This document shows positions 36,301 through 44,956 of a stretch of DNA of 64,000 bases, piece after piece. The notes beneath the pieces were generated by a model. The model saw nothing but the letters and a program-made list of their open reading frames with translations, was not told the origin of the DNA and did no database searches. A program made the position numbers and the translations under genes. Source of the DNA: Neoalteromonas facilis (GTDB lineage: Bacteria > Pseudomonadota > Gammaproteobacteria > Enterobacterales > Alteromonadaceae); the NCBI RefSeq assembly GCF_002807665.1, contig NZ_PEAY01000004.1, positions 617,856 to 681,855 of the forward strand, given 5' to 3'. The number at the start of each line of letters is the position of its first letter. Position 1 is the stretch's first letter.

Positions 36301-37008
36301 ACACAATATTATTATGTGTTAGATGACATTGATAAGCGTATATCCACCCAGAGTCGTCGGATCAGCAAAGAAGTTGATGAAGAACTCTACTTAGATGGTG
36401 TATCTGATTCAGCGGTTAAAATCCGCTCCAAAATCAGCGAACTTGAGTTTTGGCCTGAGTTAGAGGCGTTCCAGAAACAATATCAGCAGTGGATGTCATC
36501 CGGTGCAACCGAGCTACCGGATGAAGAATATGGCCTGTCTATGCGCCGTGTGCTCGATATCCTTGGGCGGGCAGCACTGAGTGGTGGGATCAGCAAGTTG
36601 CTCGATATTGAACTGCACTTGAAGGAAGGCAATTCAAATCTGGTTATCCGTACCGATAGGCAGCTGAATGAGAGTTCAAGTCACGGCATGGCCTATTTGA
36701 TTTTATGTAAGTTTTTGCTGGCCTTTACGCGCTTGCTCAGGGATCAAGCTGATGTGGTTATCCATTGGCCTATCGACGAGTTAGGCACACTACACCAAAG
36801 CAATGTGAAAAAGATATTTGATGCTTGCCAAAATAACGATATTTCGGTGGTAGGGGCATTTCCAAACCCTGAATCTGAAGTGTTGAAATTATTCCAAAAC
36901 CGCTACTTGATCGATAAGGCCACTCGCCGTTTGCAAGTGGTACAACCCAAGGTAAGTCAATTGAGTGAGCGACTGAAAGCACGTATGGCAGAGGAGGCTA
37001 GCGCATGA
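33316..37008 (+). CDS. SMC-like ATPase, MksB/JetC-type
   Basis: Large coiled-coil ATPase of 1230 residues with SMC layout. The N-terminal head has Walker A GTNASGKTT (residues 30-38). Two long charged heptad-rich arms (about 275-530 and 605-1010) flank a compact hinge-like region (about 535-600, ending LFGLKLDLSHLDLP). The C-terminal head has a signature-like SSSHGMAYL (1120-1128) and Walker B VVIHWPIDE (1147-1155). The signature differs from the LSGG form of canonical SMC, as in MukB/MksB relatives. ATGA overlap couples it to the next gene. Related complexes condense chromosomes (MukBEF, MksBEF) or restrict plasmids (Wadjet). No JetD/MksG nuclease gene is adjacent. Confidence 0.82.
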   Translation: MPGLHRIILIDTHLPGVVELKLNGHTNICGTNASGKTTLQRLIPVFYGEYPSRVVPATRDSFERWYLPRESSYIIYEYLNHDEDLCQGVLTSNGTGVTYRLIGKPFELDDYVFKNKAGDHVPTSPQDVVRSLKRNNVMVTNQLSTKDYRAVVQNDITTMQSSSSARELMGYARIFSMCESKKHLRHIEKLAKAVHSKEGKMETIKAMIAAILEEDGVQPPTSNLSRKHVDDWLRECQLIQEFDVIRPEFSQLETADVQLTDTEQRLAALSDVFSYDHSFLAAHIIEQQSLVDDTIHAIKQLENDWQHEREELNQTLSAAKGDITKYEQELDNVEDEYQRWQDQDIDQLQSNVKQLDQWQEDLQTAQSRYQLVTDKHQDIQSTFDKRVAELTDKFNRQLETLNSKQRDLLEQRAIKQREGQQQRETLKDDFQQQRDQLKEAHQAQNSESVEQRALLSARLQNVGFSEFEQSQLDILDATIDEAVSAEDIARDQLRKQQKQLTTELQARSTANESLQKCSREVMECQSKLDKAESLLHPKDNTLLAFLREANIEWENTIGKVLTPELLERKDLKPSLNKKHDATLFGLKLDLSHLDLPEYAQTEQALKLKLAEFQEALSTAVECQSEAEQQLTSASERVRQAELAVSKAESQLKSAEANRKRSQQDRHALHREYQAALAERKQQSKKQLQQIEAQQTKLKAQFSQALADIDEQMREALSELDFHWQQVVDDIVADEQQVSEQLAQAKANAKRDRQDTEKWLADELANRGVDVDEIGSLKKLIEQLKKDIDYTERHRHLVVDYQRWYKHVFSEQKVTWQKLLTAAKKTASKAERTLTEHAQQVKSKREQLVETQTQAETLLRQANEANVSVEQLTKSLAKLSLKVESESGKQPPASDLTAISQRVTEANELLQQRERLLTDIRAYVERFDQLIAAQAGTGLSDTWERSREECTTIDKEGTRHIVHRRLVSHLARLLNEIVPQKMQGLREQGRIFGADLTQYYYVLDDIDKRISTQSRRISKEVDEELYLDGVSDSAVKIRSKISELEFWPELEAFQKQYQQWMSSGATELPDEEYGLSMRRVLDILGRAALSGGISKLLDIELHLKEGNSNLVIRTDRQLNESSSHGMAYLILCKFLLAFTRLLRDQADVVIHWPIDELGTLHQSNVKKIFDACQNNDISVVGAFPNPESEVLKLFQNRYLIDKATRRLQVVQPKVSQLSERLKARMAEEASA

Positions 37009-37640
37009 TGACTGAACAAGGCCGTGTCTTATCGAGTCTGCTTGAAGGACATTTTGTCTGTCAGGTTAGCAATGAAGAAGCGTGGCGCTACCTTAAACAA
37101 GCGGCTAACCGCGAAGCGTTAGAACCGCATTTAAATCTTTTGAATCGTACACTGGCCTCAACAGTGGATGGCGATGTGTTTTATGCCGCGTACCAAGCGC
37201 TAGGCGAGGGGGAACGAAAAGCGATTGGCAGTCAATTCCAAGAGGTGGCATCAAGTTTACGCCCCTTAGTGGATTGGTTGTTATTAGTTCAACAAGCCAA
37301 TGGCAGTGATGTGCCGGTGACTATGGGCACCCCGATTCGATTAGCTGAGTTACAAACTATTATTGAAGATACGCCGGCTTTTGCTGAGCAACTAGAGAAA
37401 TTGTCTCGTTATCGTTTATTTGGGTCAACCAGTACGCAAACCGATGGGCAATTAAAACAAGTGTTCAAACGCTTGTGCGATTTAGGTTATTTGATCAAGC
37501 CAAATCCAGATAAACAGATTTTTATCGCGACAGGTAAGGTCGATTACCTGTACGAAGTGCTGCGGTTTATTGATGAAACTGAATCGTTGTCGTTGGCAGA
37601 ACAAGCTGAATCTGCATCGCAGCAGGGTAGCTTGCTGTGA
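37005..37640 (+). CDS. MksE/JetB-like subunit (KITE-type candidate)
   Basis: Protein of 211 residues starting at ATG 37005, seven bases after GAGGAGG and overlapping the SMC gene stop. The N-terminal 100 residues are helical; the C-terminal part (about 120-195) reads as winged helix, with LEKLSRYRLFG, QLKQVFKRLCDLGYLIKPN and DKQIFIATGKVDYLYEVLRFI. Size, position and this pattern fit the MksE (DUF4194-like) winged-helix subunit that joins an SMC with a kleisin. The assignment is by layout and motif look, not by a search. Confidence 0.65.
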   Translation: MMTEQGRVLSSLLEGHFVCQVSNEEAWRYLKQAANREALEPHLNLLNRTLASTVDGDVFYAAYQALGEGERKAIGSQFQEVASSLRPLVDWLLLVQQANGSDVPVTMGTPIRLAELQTIIEDTPAFAEQLEKLSRYRLFGSTSTQTDGQLKQVFKRLCDLGYLIKPNPDKQIFIATGKVDYLYEVLRFIDETESLSLAEQAESASQQGSLL

Positions 37641-38857
37641 ATCAGAATTTATATCAATCAGGGGTAAAGCTCCTTAATGCATTGAGTCGTCACAGTGATG
37701 TGATCATGCGAGCTTACTTGTCTGGCAGTGTTAACGAGCGAGATGTTAGCTCTAAAGTGCTAGAGGCGTTGATCCAGCAGGGCATTTTATGGCGCCCTGA
37801 ACCTGATGCGGATATTCGCTTGAAAAGTAGCGTGCGGAATCTACTTGAAGGTAGCTTGCAAGACGAACGCAATCGCCAAATTGATACGAATATGGCGAGT
37901 GCGTTAGCAGCCATTAAAACCCTAGCACAGCATTACAAAGAAGCGCTGCAGTATGGTCGGTTCGTTGAATCACAAGGGCATTTAAGCGACTTACGGGAGC
38001 ATGTTTATAGCCTCACAGAGTCATTGGCGAACCATGTGCGCGTTTTGTTTAGCCGCATCAACAATGAATTTGGTTATGTGGCATCGGTTGACGCCAAAAT
38101 TAGAGAGAACGAGCTGGCTCAATCTCAAGTCAGTGATTTGTTGAATCAAATAGAGCTGATCCGATTTGATGAATTGGGGCAAATAGCAGGTAACAATCGT
38201 GATCTACGTCACTTGCTGGTGGTTGCATTGCAACAAAGTTTCACGCGAGTCACCAAAGAGTTATCAGCCGCGCAAGCCCGATTGATTGAACTAATTGGGC
38301 GTTTTAGAGAGTTTCGTGGCAAAACGCGTTTGTTGAAAGGTTTCGTGTTGCATTGTGAACAGCATCCAGATTTTGCTCCTCACGATTACACACGTCAAAC
38401 GCATGTCCCCATGCTGTTTAATCAGGCGCCAGCTTTATTAGCTGACGCATTCCCTGACGTGAATAACGTTGAGCAAGAGTTGGAATTACAGCAACTGGTG
38501 GGGCAGATCCGTCATGTTAATCGAGTGCGCCAGAGCGACAACCGCAGTAAGGCTTCAGTGCGCATCGACATTGAACAGCTCGCGGCAGTAGAGATTGACG
38601 ATTCACAACTACGAGATGCGGTAGAACATTATTTTTGCCATGTTATCGATACGGGTGAAGTGATAACAGCATTGCAATATTTACATTGGAAGTCGTTGGA
38701 TTTTGACCAAGAAGCGTGGTTGTATCAGGTCATCGGCGGCTATCAATCTTTAGATTCAGAAGAGCAACAATATTTTGCAATAGAGGCTAGCGGAGAAGTG
38801 CACCCCGAATATTCAGGGAATTATCTTATTCACGATGTCAGTTTAGGTTTGCGATAA
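37637..38857 (+). CDS. Third subunit of the SMC operon, MksF-like (kleisin candidate)
   Basis: Protein of 406 residues; the GTG start overlaps the stop of the previous gene (GTGA). An N-terminal region (about 1-90: ALSRHSDVIMRAYLSG, VLEALIQQGILWRPEPD) looks like a winged helix, the middle is helical (SALAAIKTLAQHYKEALQYG), and the C-terminal quarter has a compact domain. In MksBEF and Wadjet operons the partner of this size is the kleisin-like MksF/JetA. Proteins like this are, to my recollection, sometimes labelled phosphoenolpyruvate carboxylase, which I consider wrong: it is less than half that size and I see no carboxylase motif. Kleisin role is inferred. Confidence 0.55.
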   Translation: MNQNLYQSGVKLLNALSRHSDVIMRAYLSGSVNERDVSSKVLEALIQQGILWRPEPDADIRLKSSVRNLLEGSLQDERNRQIDTNMASALAAIKTLAQHYKEALQYGRFVESQGHLSDLREHVYSLTESLANHVRVLFSRINNEFGYVASVDAKIRENELAQSQVSDLLNQIELIRFDELGQIAGNNRDLRHLLVVALQQSFTRVTKELSAAQARLIELIGRFREFRGKTRLLKGFVLHCEQHPDFAPHDYTRQTHVPMLFNQAPALLADAFPDVNNVEQELELQQLVGQIRHVNRVRQSDNRSKASVRIDIEQLAAVEIDDSQLRDAVEHYFCHVIDTGEVITALQYLHWKSLDFDQEAWLYQVIGGYQSLDSEEQQYFAIEASGEVHPEYSGNYLIHDVSLGLR

Positions 38858-38972
38858 ATTTTCATAGATTGTTAAAAAATTGTGAAACTAAAAAGTGAGA
38901 GGTTTGTCTAAATCGCATAAATCTGCAATCAGTCGATCTTAGGATAGGGATCAGAAGTAGTTAGGAGTGATT

Positions 38973-39356
38973 ATGCAGCTAACAGAAGAACAAGGTTTCA
39001 ACGAAGCGCTAATTAAATTATCCGTGTTGCTGTATCAAGTTGACGGTAAGGTCACATTGACCGAACAGGATTATCTTGATGAGGTATTGGGCACATTGGA
39101 GTGGGGCAGCACTATTTGCCAAGAAGCATTTTTAAACGATGCAATTCATAAAGCCCGCTTAGCGGTCGACAACAACGACTGTAAAGCTTTTATGCAGTCT
39201 CTCAGCGACGATTTAAACCAAGACGCGAACAAAGCCTTAGAGGTGGCTATGGAGCTGACAGGTATAGACGGTGAACGCAGCGAGCAGGAAACGGAATTAT
39301 TGGCTTATCTTACTAATCGAATTCTAGGCAAAGCGCTTACTGCGCAGATCGTGTAA
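38973..39356 (+). CDS. TerB-like protein
   Basis: Acidic helical protein of 127 residues, start ATG 38973 five bases after AGGAG (an in-frame GTG at 38967 lies inside that site). The segment LLYQVDGKVTLTEQDYLDEVL shows the TerB pattern of an acidic loop (DGKVT-x-x-E) between helices, repeated more weakly at ELTGIDGERSEQETELLAYL. TerB domains occur in tellurite-resistance, metal-related and phage-defence loci. It follows the SMC operon after a 115-base gap on the same strand and ends at a shared terminator, so it may belong to the same unit, but it may also be independent. Confidence 0.68.
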   Translation: MQLTEEQGFNEALIKLSVLLYQVDGKVTLTEQDYLDEVLGTLEWGSTICQEAFLNDAIHKARLAVDNNDCKAFMQSLSDDLNQDANKALEVAMELTGIDGERSEQETELLAYLTNRILGKALTAQIV

Positions 39357-39383
39357 ACGTATTTGCGTAAGCTTTAGAGGTAA

Positions 39384-39418
39384 AAAAAACGCCGTTGATT
39401 TTAACAACGGCGTTTTTG
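39384..39418. terminator. Bidirectional terminator
   Basis: CGCCGTTG and CAACGGCG form an 8-bp stem with A-run before and T-run after, so it can end both the TerB-like gene (plus) and the metalloprotease gene (minus). Confidence 0.85.
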
Positions 39419-39448
39419 TTTGTGCTATTTGCTTAAACGTGTCGCGGC

Positions 39449-42016
39449 TTAGCTAGCACTTTTATGGAAAGCACGGCTAATACGATCGTTTAGGTAGAAC
39501 CTATGAACTTTCGTTGCTTGATCACCACGTGAACTATCCACTAGCTTTTTAACTCGATTAAGTTCATATACTGCCGCCGCTTTGGCGAAGTTATCGTACT
39601 TACTTGCGGCTTCTAAACCACTAATCGCAATTAAACGTTCAACATATTCCGTCTGTAGGTTACGACGGTAGCTATTCACGTCGCGCTTAATGTCAGCATC
39701 AAATATAGCGGCAGTGAGATCAGCCAAAAGTGCTTCAACACTGTATTCATTGCCATAAAGTGCTGTATCACTTAGTCGCAGTGTTACTGCTGGGTGAAGC
39801 AAATGGTTCAGCACGTTCTTTTGTGCTCCGAGTAACATATCGTGCAGTTTCGGGTCTTCATTATTGCCGAAATGATCAAAGCCGCGGCGTTGACGTTGCA
39901 AATATGCAAATAAGGGTTCCATTTCGCTGATGGCGTTTGGTGCAAACACGAAATCACGCAATGTCTTCATTGCACGTTCTTGATCAGCTTTTGCTACTGG
40001 CGTAAATGGTTGCTGATAGCCTTCTTGACCAACATAGCTTCTATCCACATAAACACCCCCAACATACCGAGAGACAACGCTGGCTTGACGCGCGAATTCA
40101 CCAAATACGACATTCACACCGACGACAAGATCATTGTGTGAACGACCTTCAGTTAGGGTTTTGTCTTTCAACTTAGTCGCGGTCGATTTGATCAAACCAA
40201 AGCGGTCTTGAGCATAGGCAATAGCATCGCTCGACATATCAAAAATGTTCACGCGAGGATCTAAGTGGCGCCCCGGCGCGCGCATATCATCAGCATCATT
40301 ACCAAACGCTAGCGCCGGTTCTGTGCTGCGAGCGAGAATTGATGAGAGACGTTCTTCCTCAGCATTGGGGTCTGCTAATGCAGTTGAGTAGCCATATTCA
40401 ATCGCCCAATCATCATAAGGACCTGGCTTTTCACTGTAGAAATCGCCTTGTTCCATACCTTCTGGCGCGTAGTTCACTGAAGGGTAGTCCATTACTGAGC
40501 CGGCTAATATGCCCTGCGTAATAGATGCATCATGGGCTTCTTTAGGACCATGTAACTGTGTGGCTTTCATGTTGTGGTTTAGACCTAATGTATGACCTAC
40601 TTCATGCAAAATCAGATAATACATAGACTGCTTGAGCAGTTTGTCTTTGTTGATGTCATCCATGCCTTGGGCAAGTGATGCGTATTGCCCGAACATTAAG
40701 CCTGCATTTAGTTGATGACCCAGCGAGCAATAGTTTACCGCTTCTTCGCTAAGACCTTCTGGGAGAGGATTCTCTAGTGCGTTTACGCCGTCTGTAAACA
40801 TTTTACCTGTTATCCAACGCCCTTTCATAAAGGTGTATTCCAACATGATATCAGCGGCGATGATTTGTCCGGTCAATGGATTTGCGACGCTAGGGCCATA
40901 ACCACCAAATGGAGGAGTGGGAGATGATGTCCAGCGTAGTACGTTATATCGTACGTCATCAGCTTTCCAGTCGGCATCATCCGGTTGGACTTTAACTACG
41001 ATAGCATTGCTGAAACCAGCCTTTTCAAAAGCGGAATTCCACGCCAATGTTGCGTCACGAATAGTATCGCGCCATTCAACTGGTGTGGTGTTTTCAATCC
41101 ACCAAACGATCGGCTCAACCGGATCTGATACCGCAGCATTTGGGTCTTTCTTTTTCAAGTGCCAACGATTGATGACATCACGGCCAATAAAGGTTTGGTC
41201 TGACGTGAGATCATCAAATTGTTGACCAAAATACCCGATACGAGGGTCATCTCGACGTGGTTGGAAGTCGCTTTCAGGCAACTCAATAAAGGCATGCTGC
41301 AAACTGATAGTTGTGAATCTTGGATCGGTGATTTCATTGCCGCCACTGACTTTGGGTGTGTCGTTTTCAAACACGTAATCCACTACGACATGAGTATTCT
41401 GAGCAAAATTGTCTATCGACGCGATTTTGGTTTTATCGCCGCTTAATTTACCCAGTTTGTAGCGTGTTTTATCAACCTTTGGGTCATCAGCGGGCATTGG
41501 CGCAATGCGATGCAAATTTTCATTGGTTACAACATCATCCAATTTAATTGCAATTTTACCGTCGTCCTCATGTTCAATTTTTGCAGAGACTAGAACGGCT
41601 TCGCTGATGTTGGCATCGGCTGCTTTGCTAATAGCATTTTCAGGGTCAAAATAGTAACGCGGTGTTTTAGCAACAAATTCAATGCGATCAAAATCACGGC
41701 GCATCTCGATTAGACGGTAATCACGGAAACCACCACGAAAGTGTCCAGCTGCAACCGGACCGTCGACAGTAGACGCAAAGTATAAAAACGGCTTGTCTAA
41801 TTGTGATGGGTCGATAACCAATAGGCTTGAGCCGTCTTTTTCATCTTGATAAATCGGCAGAAAACCGTCAAATGCGGATTTAGTCTCTAATATCTGTGTT
41901 AGTGTTTTTTCTTCTTTTGCCTCATCTTTTTTCTCTTCTGCAAACGCAGTTGATGAACAAATCGCGAGGCTAATCGCTGCGGCGATAGTGGTCGCCTTGA
42001 TTGGATAACGTTTCAT
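39449..42016 (-). CDS. Secreted zinc metalloprotease (DUF5117/DUF5118-type)
   Basis: Exported protein of 855 residues with a signal peptide ending in CSSTAFAEE (about residue 26). Residues 471-481 form the metzincin zinc site HEVGHTLGLNH, with H471, H475 and H481 as ligands and E472 as the catalytic base. The preceding DUF5117-like region has PFLYFASTVDGPVAAGHFRGG and the downstream part includes SVMDYPSVNY, the methionine turn. This family is common in Alteromonadales and Bacteroidetes and is probably periplasmic or surface bound; substrate unknown. ATG 42016 is chosen because it leads straight into the signal peptide; 42049 adds 11 residues. Confidence 0.88.
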   Translation of the reverse strand: MKRYPIKATTIAAAISLAICSSTAFAEEKKDEAKEEKTLTQILETKSAFDGFLPIYQDEKDGSSLLVIDPSQLDKPFLYFASTVDGPVAAGHFRGGFRDYRLIEMRRDFDRIEFVAKTPRYYFDPENAISKAADANISEAVLVSAKIEHEDDGKIAIKLDDVVTNENLHRIAPMPADDPKVDKTRYKLGKLSGDKTKIASIDNFAQNTHVVVDYVFENDTPKVSGGNEITDPRFTTISLQHAFIELPESDFQPRRDDPRIGYFGQQFDDLTSDQTFIGRDVINRWHLKKKDPNAAVSDPVEPIVWWIENTTPVEWRDTIRDATLAWNSAFEKAGFSNAIVVKVQPDDADWKADDVRYNVLRWTSSPTPPFGGYGPSVANPLTGQIIAADIMLEYTFMKGRWITGKMFTDGVNALENPLPEGLSEEAVNYCSLGHQLNAGLMFGQYASLAQGMDDINKDKLLKQSMYYLILHEVGHTLGLNHNMKATQLHGPKEAHDASITQGILAGSVMDYPSVNYAPEGMEQGDFYSEKPGPYDDWAIEYGYSTALADPNAEEERLSSILARSTEPALAFGNDADDMRAPGRHLDPRVNIFDMSSDAIAYAQDRFGLIKSTATKLKDKTLTEGRSHNDLVVGVNVVFGEFARQASVVSRYVGGVYVDRSYVGQEGYQQPFTPVAKADQERAMKTLRDFVFAPNAISEMEPLFAYLQRQRRGFDHFGNNEDPKLHDMLLGAQKNVLNHLLHPAVTLRLSDTALYGNEYSVEALLADLTAAIFDADIKRDVNSYRRNLQTEYVERLIAISGLEAASKYDNFAKAAAVYELNRVKKLVDSSRGDQATKVHRFYLNDRISRAFHKSAS

Positions 42017-42159
42017 ATATACTGTCCTTGATGGTATTGGCGTCAACAAAATGGAGCACCAACGATAGTCGGTATTTATTGTTGAAGATAACGTCCATGC
42101 GTGGCTGTAGATCGTCGTAAAAATTGAGCCATTCGTCGCGGAGTAATTGCTTGCTTGGG

Positions 42160-43908
42160 TTACTCTATCAACTGAAGTTGGGCATGCTCACGGTAGATGT
42201 CACTGTTTTGCATTAGCGCTTGGTGAGTACCTTCCGCCACTATTTTCCCATTTTGCATGACGATTAATCGATCAGCGTTAACAACGGTGGCTAGGCGGTG
42301 GGCAATGATCAATGTGGTTCTGTTGCGCATTAAGTTGTCCAGGCCCTGCTTAACATGATGCTCGCTTTTCGCGTCTAGCGCACTAGTGGCTTCATCAAGT
42401 AACAGAATGGGGCGATCGGCTAAGATAGCGCGGGCGATGGATATCCGTTGTTTTTGGCCACCCGAGAGTTTTACGCCTCGCTCGCCCAAATTGGTATGAT
42501 AACCCTCGGGCAGTTGCGTAATAAATTCATCAGCCATAGCCGTTTTAGCAGCCTCGACTACTTCGCTATCACTCGCTTCAGGTCGACCATAACGGATATT
42601 ATCGTAAACATTGGAAGCAAAAATCACAGATTCTTGCGGTACCAATGCAAAATGAGCGCGCAACGAATGAATATCAATGTGTTTTATCGGGTGCTCAAAG
42701 ATTTCAATGCTACCCTGATTGGCATCGTAAAAGCGCAATAACAATTGATATAAGGTAGATTTTCCTGCACCGCTTGGGCCCACTAAAGCAATGCGCTCGC
42801 CCTTTCTTACGCTTAACGAAATGGCATTGAGTACCTGTTTTTGTGGTGCACTGGGGTATGCGAAGGTGACATCGTTAAACGTTAACGCGTTCTCGGCATT
42901 CAGATTAAGACTCTTTTGCTCACCGATTTCATCGCCGTGTAATAGCGTATTTTTCTCGTTAAGTAGCTCCATCAAACGTTCAGATGCGCCGGCGGCCTTT
43001 TGTATTTCGCCAATGACCTCACTGATCGTCGCGACACTTCCGCCAGCGAGTACGGCGTAAAACATAAACGCGGTTAATTCACCAGCGGTCATTTTCCCTT
43101 GGATAACATCCATCGCACCCAGCCACGCCACCACCACAATTGCCAACATACTGATTGCCATAATGCTGACAATGAGTAGTGAGCGGTAGTGGATCCGTTG
43201 CTGCGCAATCGACATTACTTTATTGATGCGTTTGGAAAATGCTTGCTGATCGCTGGATTCATGATTGTAGGCTTGCACGGTCTGTATTTCGTGAAGCGTT
43301 TCATCTACATAAGCGCCAATATCGGCAACGCTATCTTGACTCAACCTAGAGTAGTGACGCACTTGTTTACCCAGCACTTTTATTGGCAGTAAAACAATCG
43401 GAACGGCGATCAATACATAGAGGGTGAGTACGGGACTACTGAACAACATCAGCAATAAGGCACCAATAAACGTAACGCTTGAACGCAAAGCCATGGATAT
43501 GCCCATGCCGATTACGCTTTGGAGAACTGTGGTGTCAGCGGTAAAGCGGGAAATAACTTCACCGGTGCGCGTTTTGACGAAGAATTCAGGGGGTAAACTG
43601 AGTAAATGATTGTAAACCGACACGCGAATGTCCGCACTGACACGTTCGCCTAGCCATGTCATTAAAGAGAAACGAAAGTACGTTGCTATGGTCGCTAATA
43701 GAGATATTGCTATAACGCCTATTAATAATTGATTAAGGCGAGAAGTGTCATTAGCGACAAAACCTTGGTCAACCGCTAGGCGGATCCCTTGCCCGAGCAA
43801 AAGCCATGACAACGAGCCAATAAACAACGCAACAATAGCCCCGACAACTTTTGTTTTGTAGGGGCTAAGATATTGCAGTAACCACTTAACTATTGATGTG
43901 GTTGTCAT
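42160..43908 (-). CDS. ABC exporter, fused permease and ATPase (MsbA/LmrA type)
   Basis: Half-size ABC exporter of 582 residues that works as a homodimer. Six membrane segments fill residues about 1-310; the nucleotide domain begins near 340 with ALTFNDVTFAYPS, Walker A VGPSGAGKST, signature VKLSGGQKQRISIARAIL and Walker B PILLLDEATSALD. The pattern fits lipid or drug exporters. MsbA is one option, but there is no lpxK gene beside it as in E. coli, so a multidrug or unknown lipid exporter is equally possible. Confidence 0.88.
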   Translation of the reverse strand: MTTTSIVKWLLQYLSPYKTKVVGAIVALFIGSLSWLLLGQGIRLAVDQGFVANDTSRLNQLLIGVIAISLLATIATYFRFSLMTWLGERVSADIRVSVYNHLLSLPPEFFVKTRTGEVISRFTADTTVLQSVIGMGISMALRSSVTFIGALLLMLFSSPVLTLYVLIAVPIVLLPIKVLGKQVRHYSRLSQDSVADIGAYVDETLHEIQTVQAYNHESSDQQAFSKRINKVMSIAQQRIHYRSLLIVSIMAISMLAIVVVAWLGAMDVIQGKMTAGELTAFMFYAVLAGGSVATISEVIGEIQKAAGASERLMELLNEKNTLLHGDEIGEQKSLNLNAENALTFNDVTFAYPSAPQKQVLNAISLSVRKGERIALVGPSGAGKSTLYQLLLRFYDANQGSIEIFEHPIKHIDIHSLRAHFALVPQESVIFASNVYDNIRYGRPEASDSEVVEAAKTAMADEFITQLPEGYHTNLGERGVKLSGGQKQRISIARAILADRPILLLDEATSALDAKSEHHVKQGLDNLMRNRTTLIIAHRLATVVNADRLIVMQNGKIVAEGTHQALMQNSDIYREHAQLQLIE

Positions 43909-43984
43909 GTGTCTTTAATCAACTAAAGTCACCACATTGTTCTCACTTTTGACCAGCGTACACTTGAGTGTGCGTTTCGGTATG

Positions 43985-44956
43985 CTAGCTAATAATTGGC
44001 GAAGTAAAGCCGTGTGGCTTAAGTGCTAATACGCAGCAATTCACTTGAGTCAATATCGATTCAGCTGTGTTGCCCATAAAGAAGCCTGGGATACCAACCC
44101 TTGCGACAGTGCCCATGACTAGCAGATCGGCGTCTAAATCTTTCACTGCCCGAGGAATATCTTGGCGCGCGTTACCGGTTAAAATGCTGGTTTGAATATG
44201 TAAGTTATCGATAAGTTCATCTGGATTTGCTGACTTTATCAATGAAACCAGTTCGTCCACCGCTGATTGACGCTCCGCCTCGGTCTCCTCTTGATTGTTG
44301 ATAAAGGCATTTGCGCCGATATCGACGATGCCGTCATACACCACCATATCAATGTGATTATCAATAACGTGCACAATGTGAAGTTCAGCGTTTTCTTGCA
44401 CTGCGACTTGTGCTGCCTGAATGACAACACTTTCATTCAGTTGCTTACGCACAGCAAGCTCTTGTTCAGGGTAGTGATAATTTACATCTACGGCCGCAAC
44501 TATGCGCTTGTATTGACGCGTATCGCCACGATGAACTAGCCATACGGGAATCGGACACTTGGAAAGTAGGCGCATGTCTTCATGACCGAATAGGCGGTCG
44601 AGTAAATCGGTCTTAGCTTCTTTCACCACTAGATCAACATTTAGCTCATTGGCTGCTTTGGCTATTTCAACAAAGCTGTGGCCAATACGTAGCTGTGTAT
44701 CAAGCTGCATTTTGCGACGCCATTCTTCAGCCTTCTTATCGAGTCGGATTTGAGCTGCATTTTGCATGCTTTCAAATGTATCAATATAGGCAAATGACTC
44801 CATCACCATATTCGCATTGGGTGGCAGAGGCTCTAACGTTAATAGTACCGTCAGTTTTGCGTTGTGTTTTGCGCAGACATGCATAGCATGCGCTACGATT
44901 TCATCTGGCTCTTGTAGTTTTGTTAATACACACAACACGTGTTTGAAAGCGCTCAT
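43985..44956 (-). CDS. uspE: Tandem universal stress protein, UspE-like
   Basis: Cytoplasmic protein of 323 residues made of two Usp domains (about 1-150 and 155-315). The second ends with the Usp pattern DADLLVMGTVARVGIPGFFMGNTAESIL, close to the GT-x9-GN(T/S)AE motif. The first domain lacks a clean nucleotide loop, as in E. coli UspE (316 residues). The start ATG 44956 is preceded by GGAG; an upstream ATG at 44998 is less likely. Gene stands alone; Fnr control of uspE as in E. coli is not visible. Confidence 0.88.
   Translation of the reverse strand: MSAFKHVLCVLTKLQEPDEIVAHAMHVCAKHNAKLTVLLTLEPLPPNANMVMESFAYIDTFESMQNAAQIRLDKKAEEWRRKMQLDTQLRIGHSFVEIAKAANELNVDLVVKEAKTDLLDRLFGHEDMRLLSKCPIPVWLVHRGDTRQYKRIVAAVDVNYHYPEQELAVRKQLNESVVIQAAQVAVQENAELHIVHVIDNHIDMVVYDGIVDIGANAFINNQEETEAERQSAVDELVSLIKSANPDELIDNLHIQTSILTGNARQDIPRAVKDLDADLLVMGTVARVGIPGFFMGNTAESILTQVNCCVLALKPHGFTSPIIS

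Noticed and set aside
37637..38857. Phosphoenolpyruvate carboxylase for the third SMC-operon protein
   Set aside because: At 406 residues it is far below the size of that enzyme and no carboxylase motif is visible; operon context favours an SMC partner.
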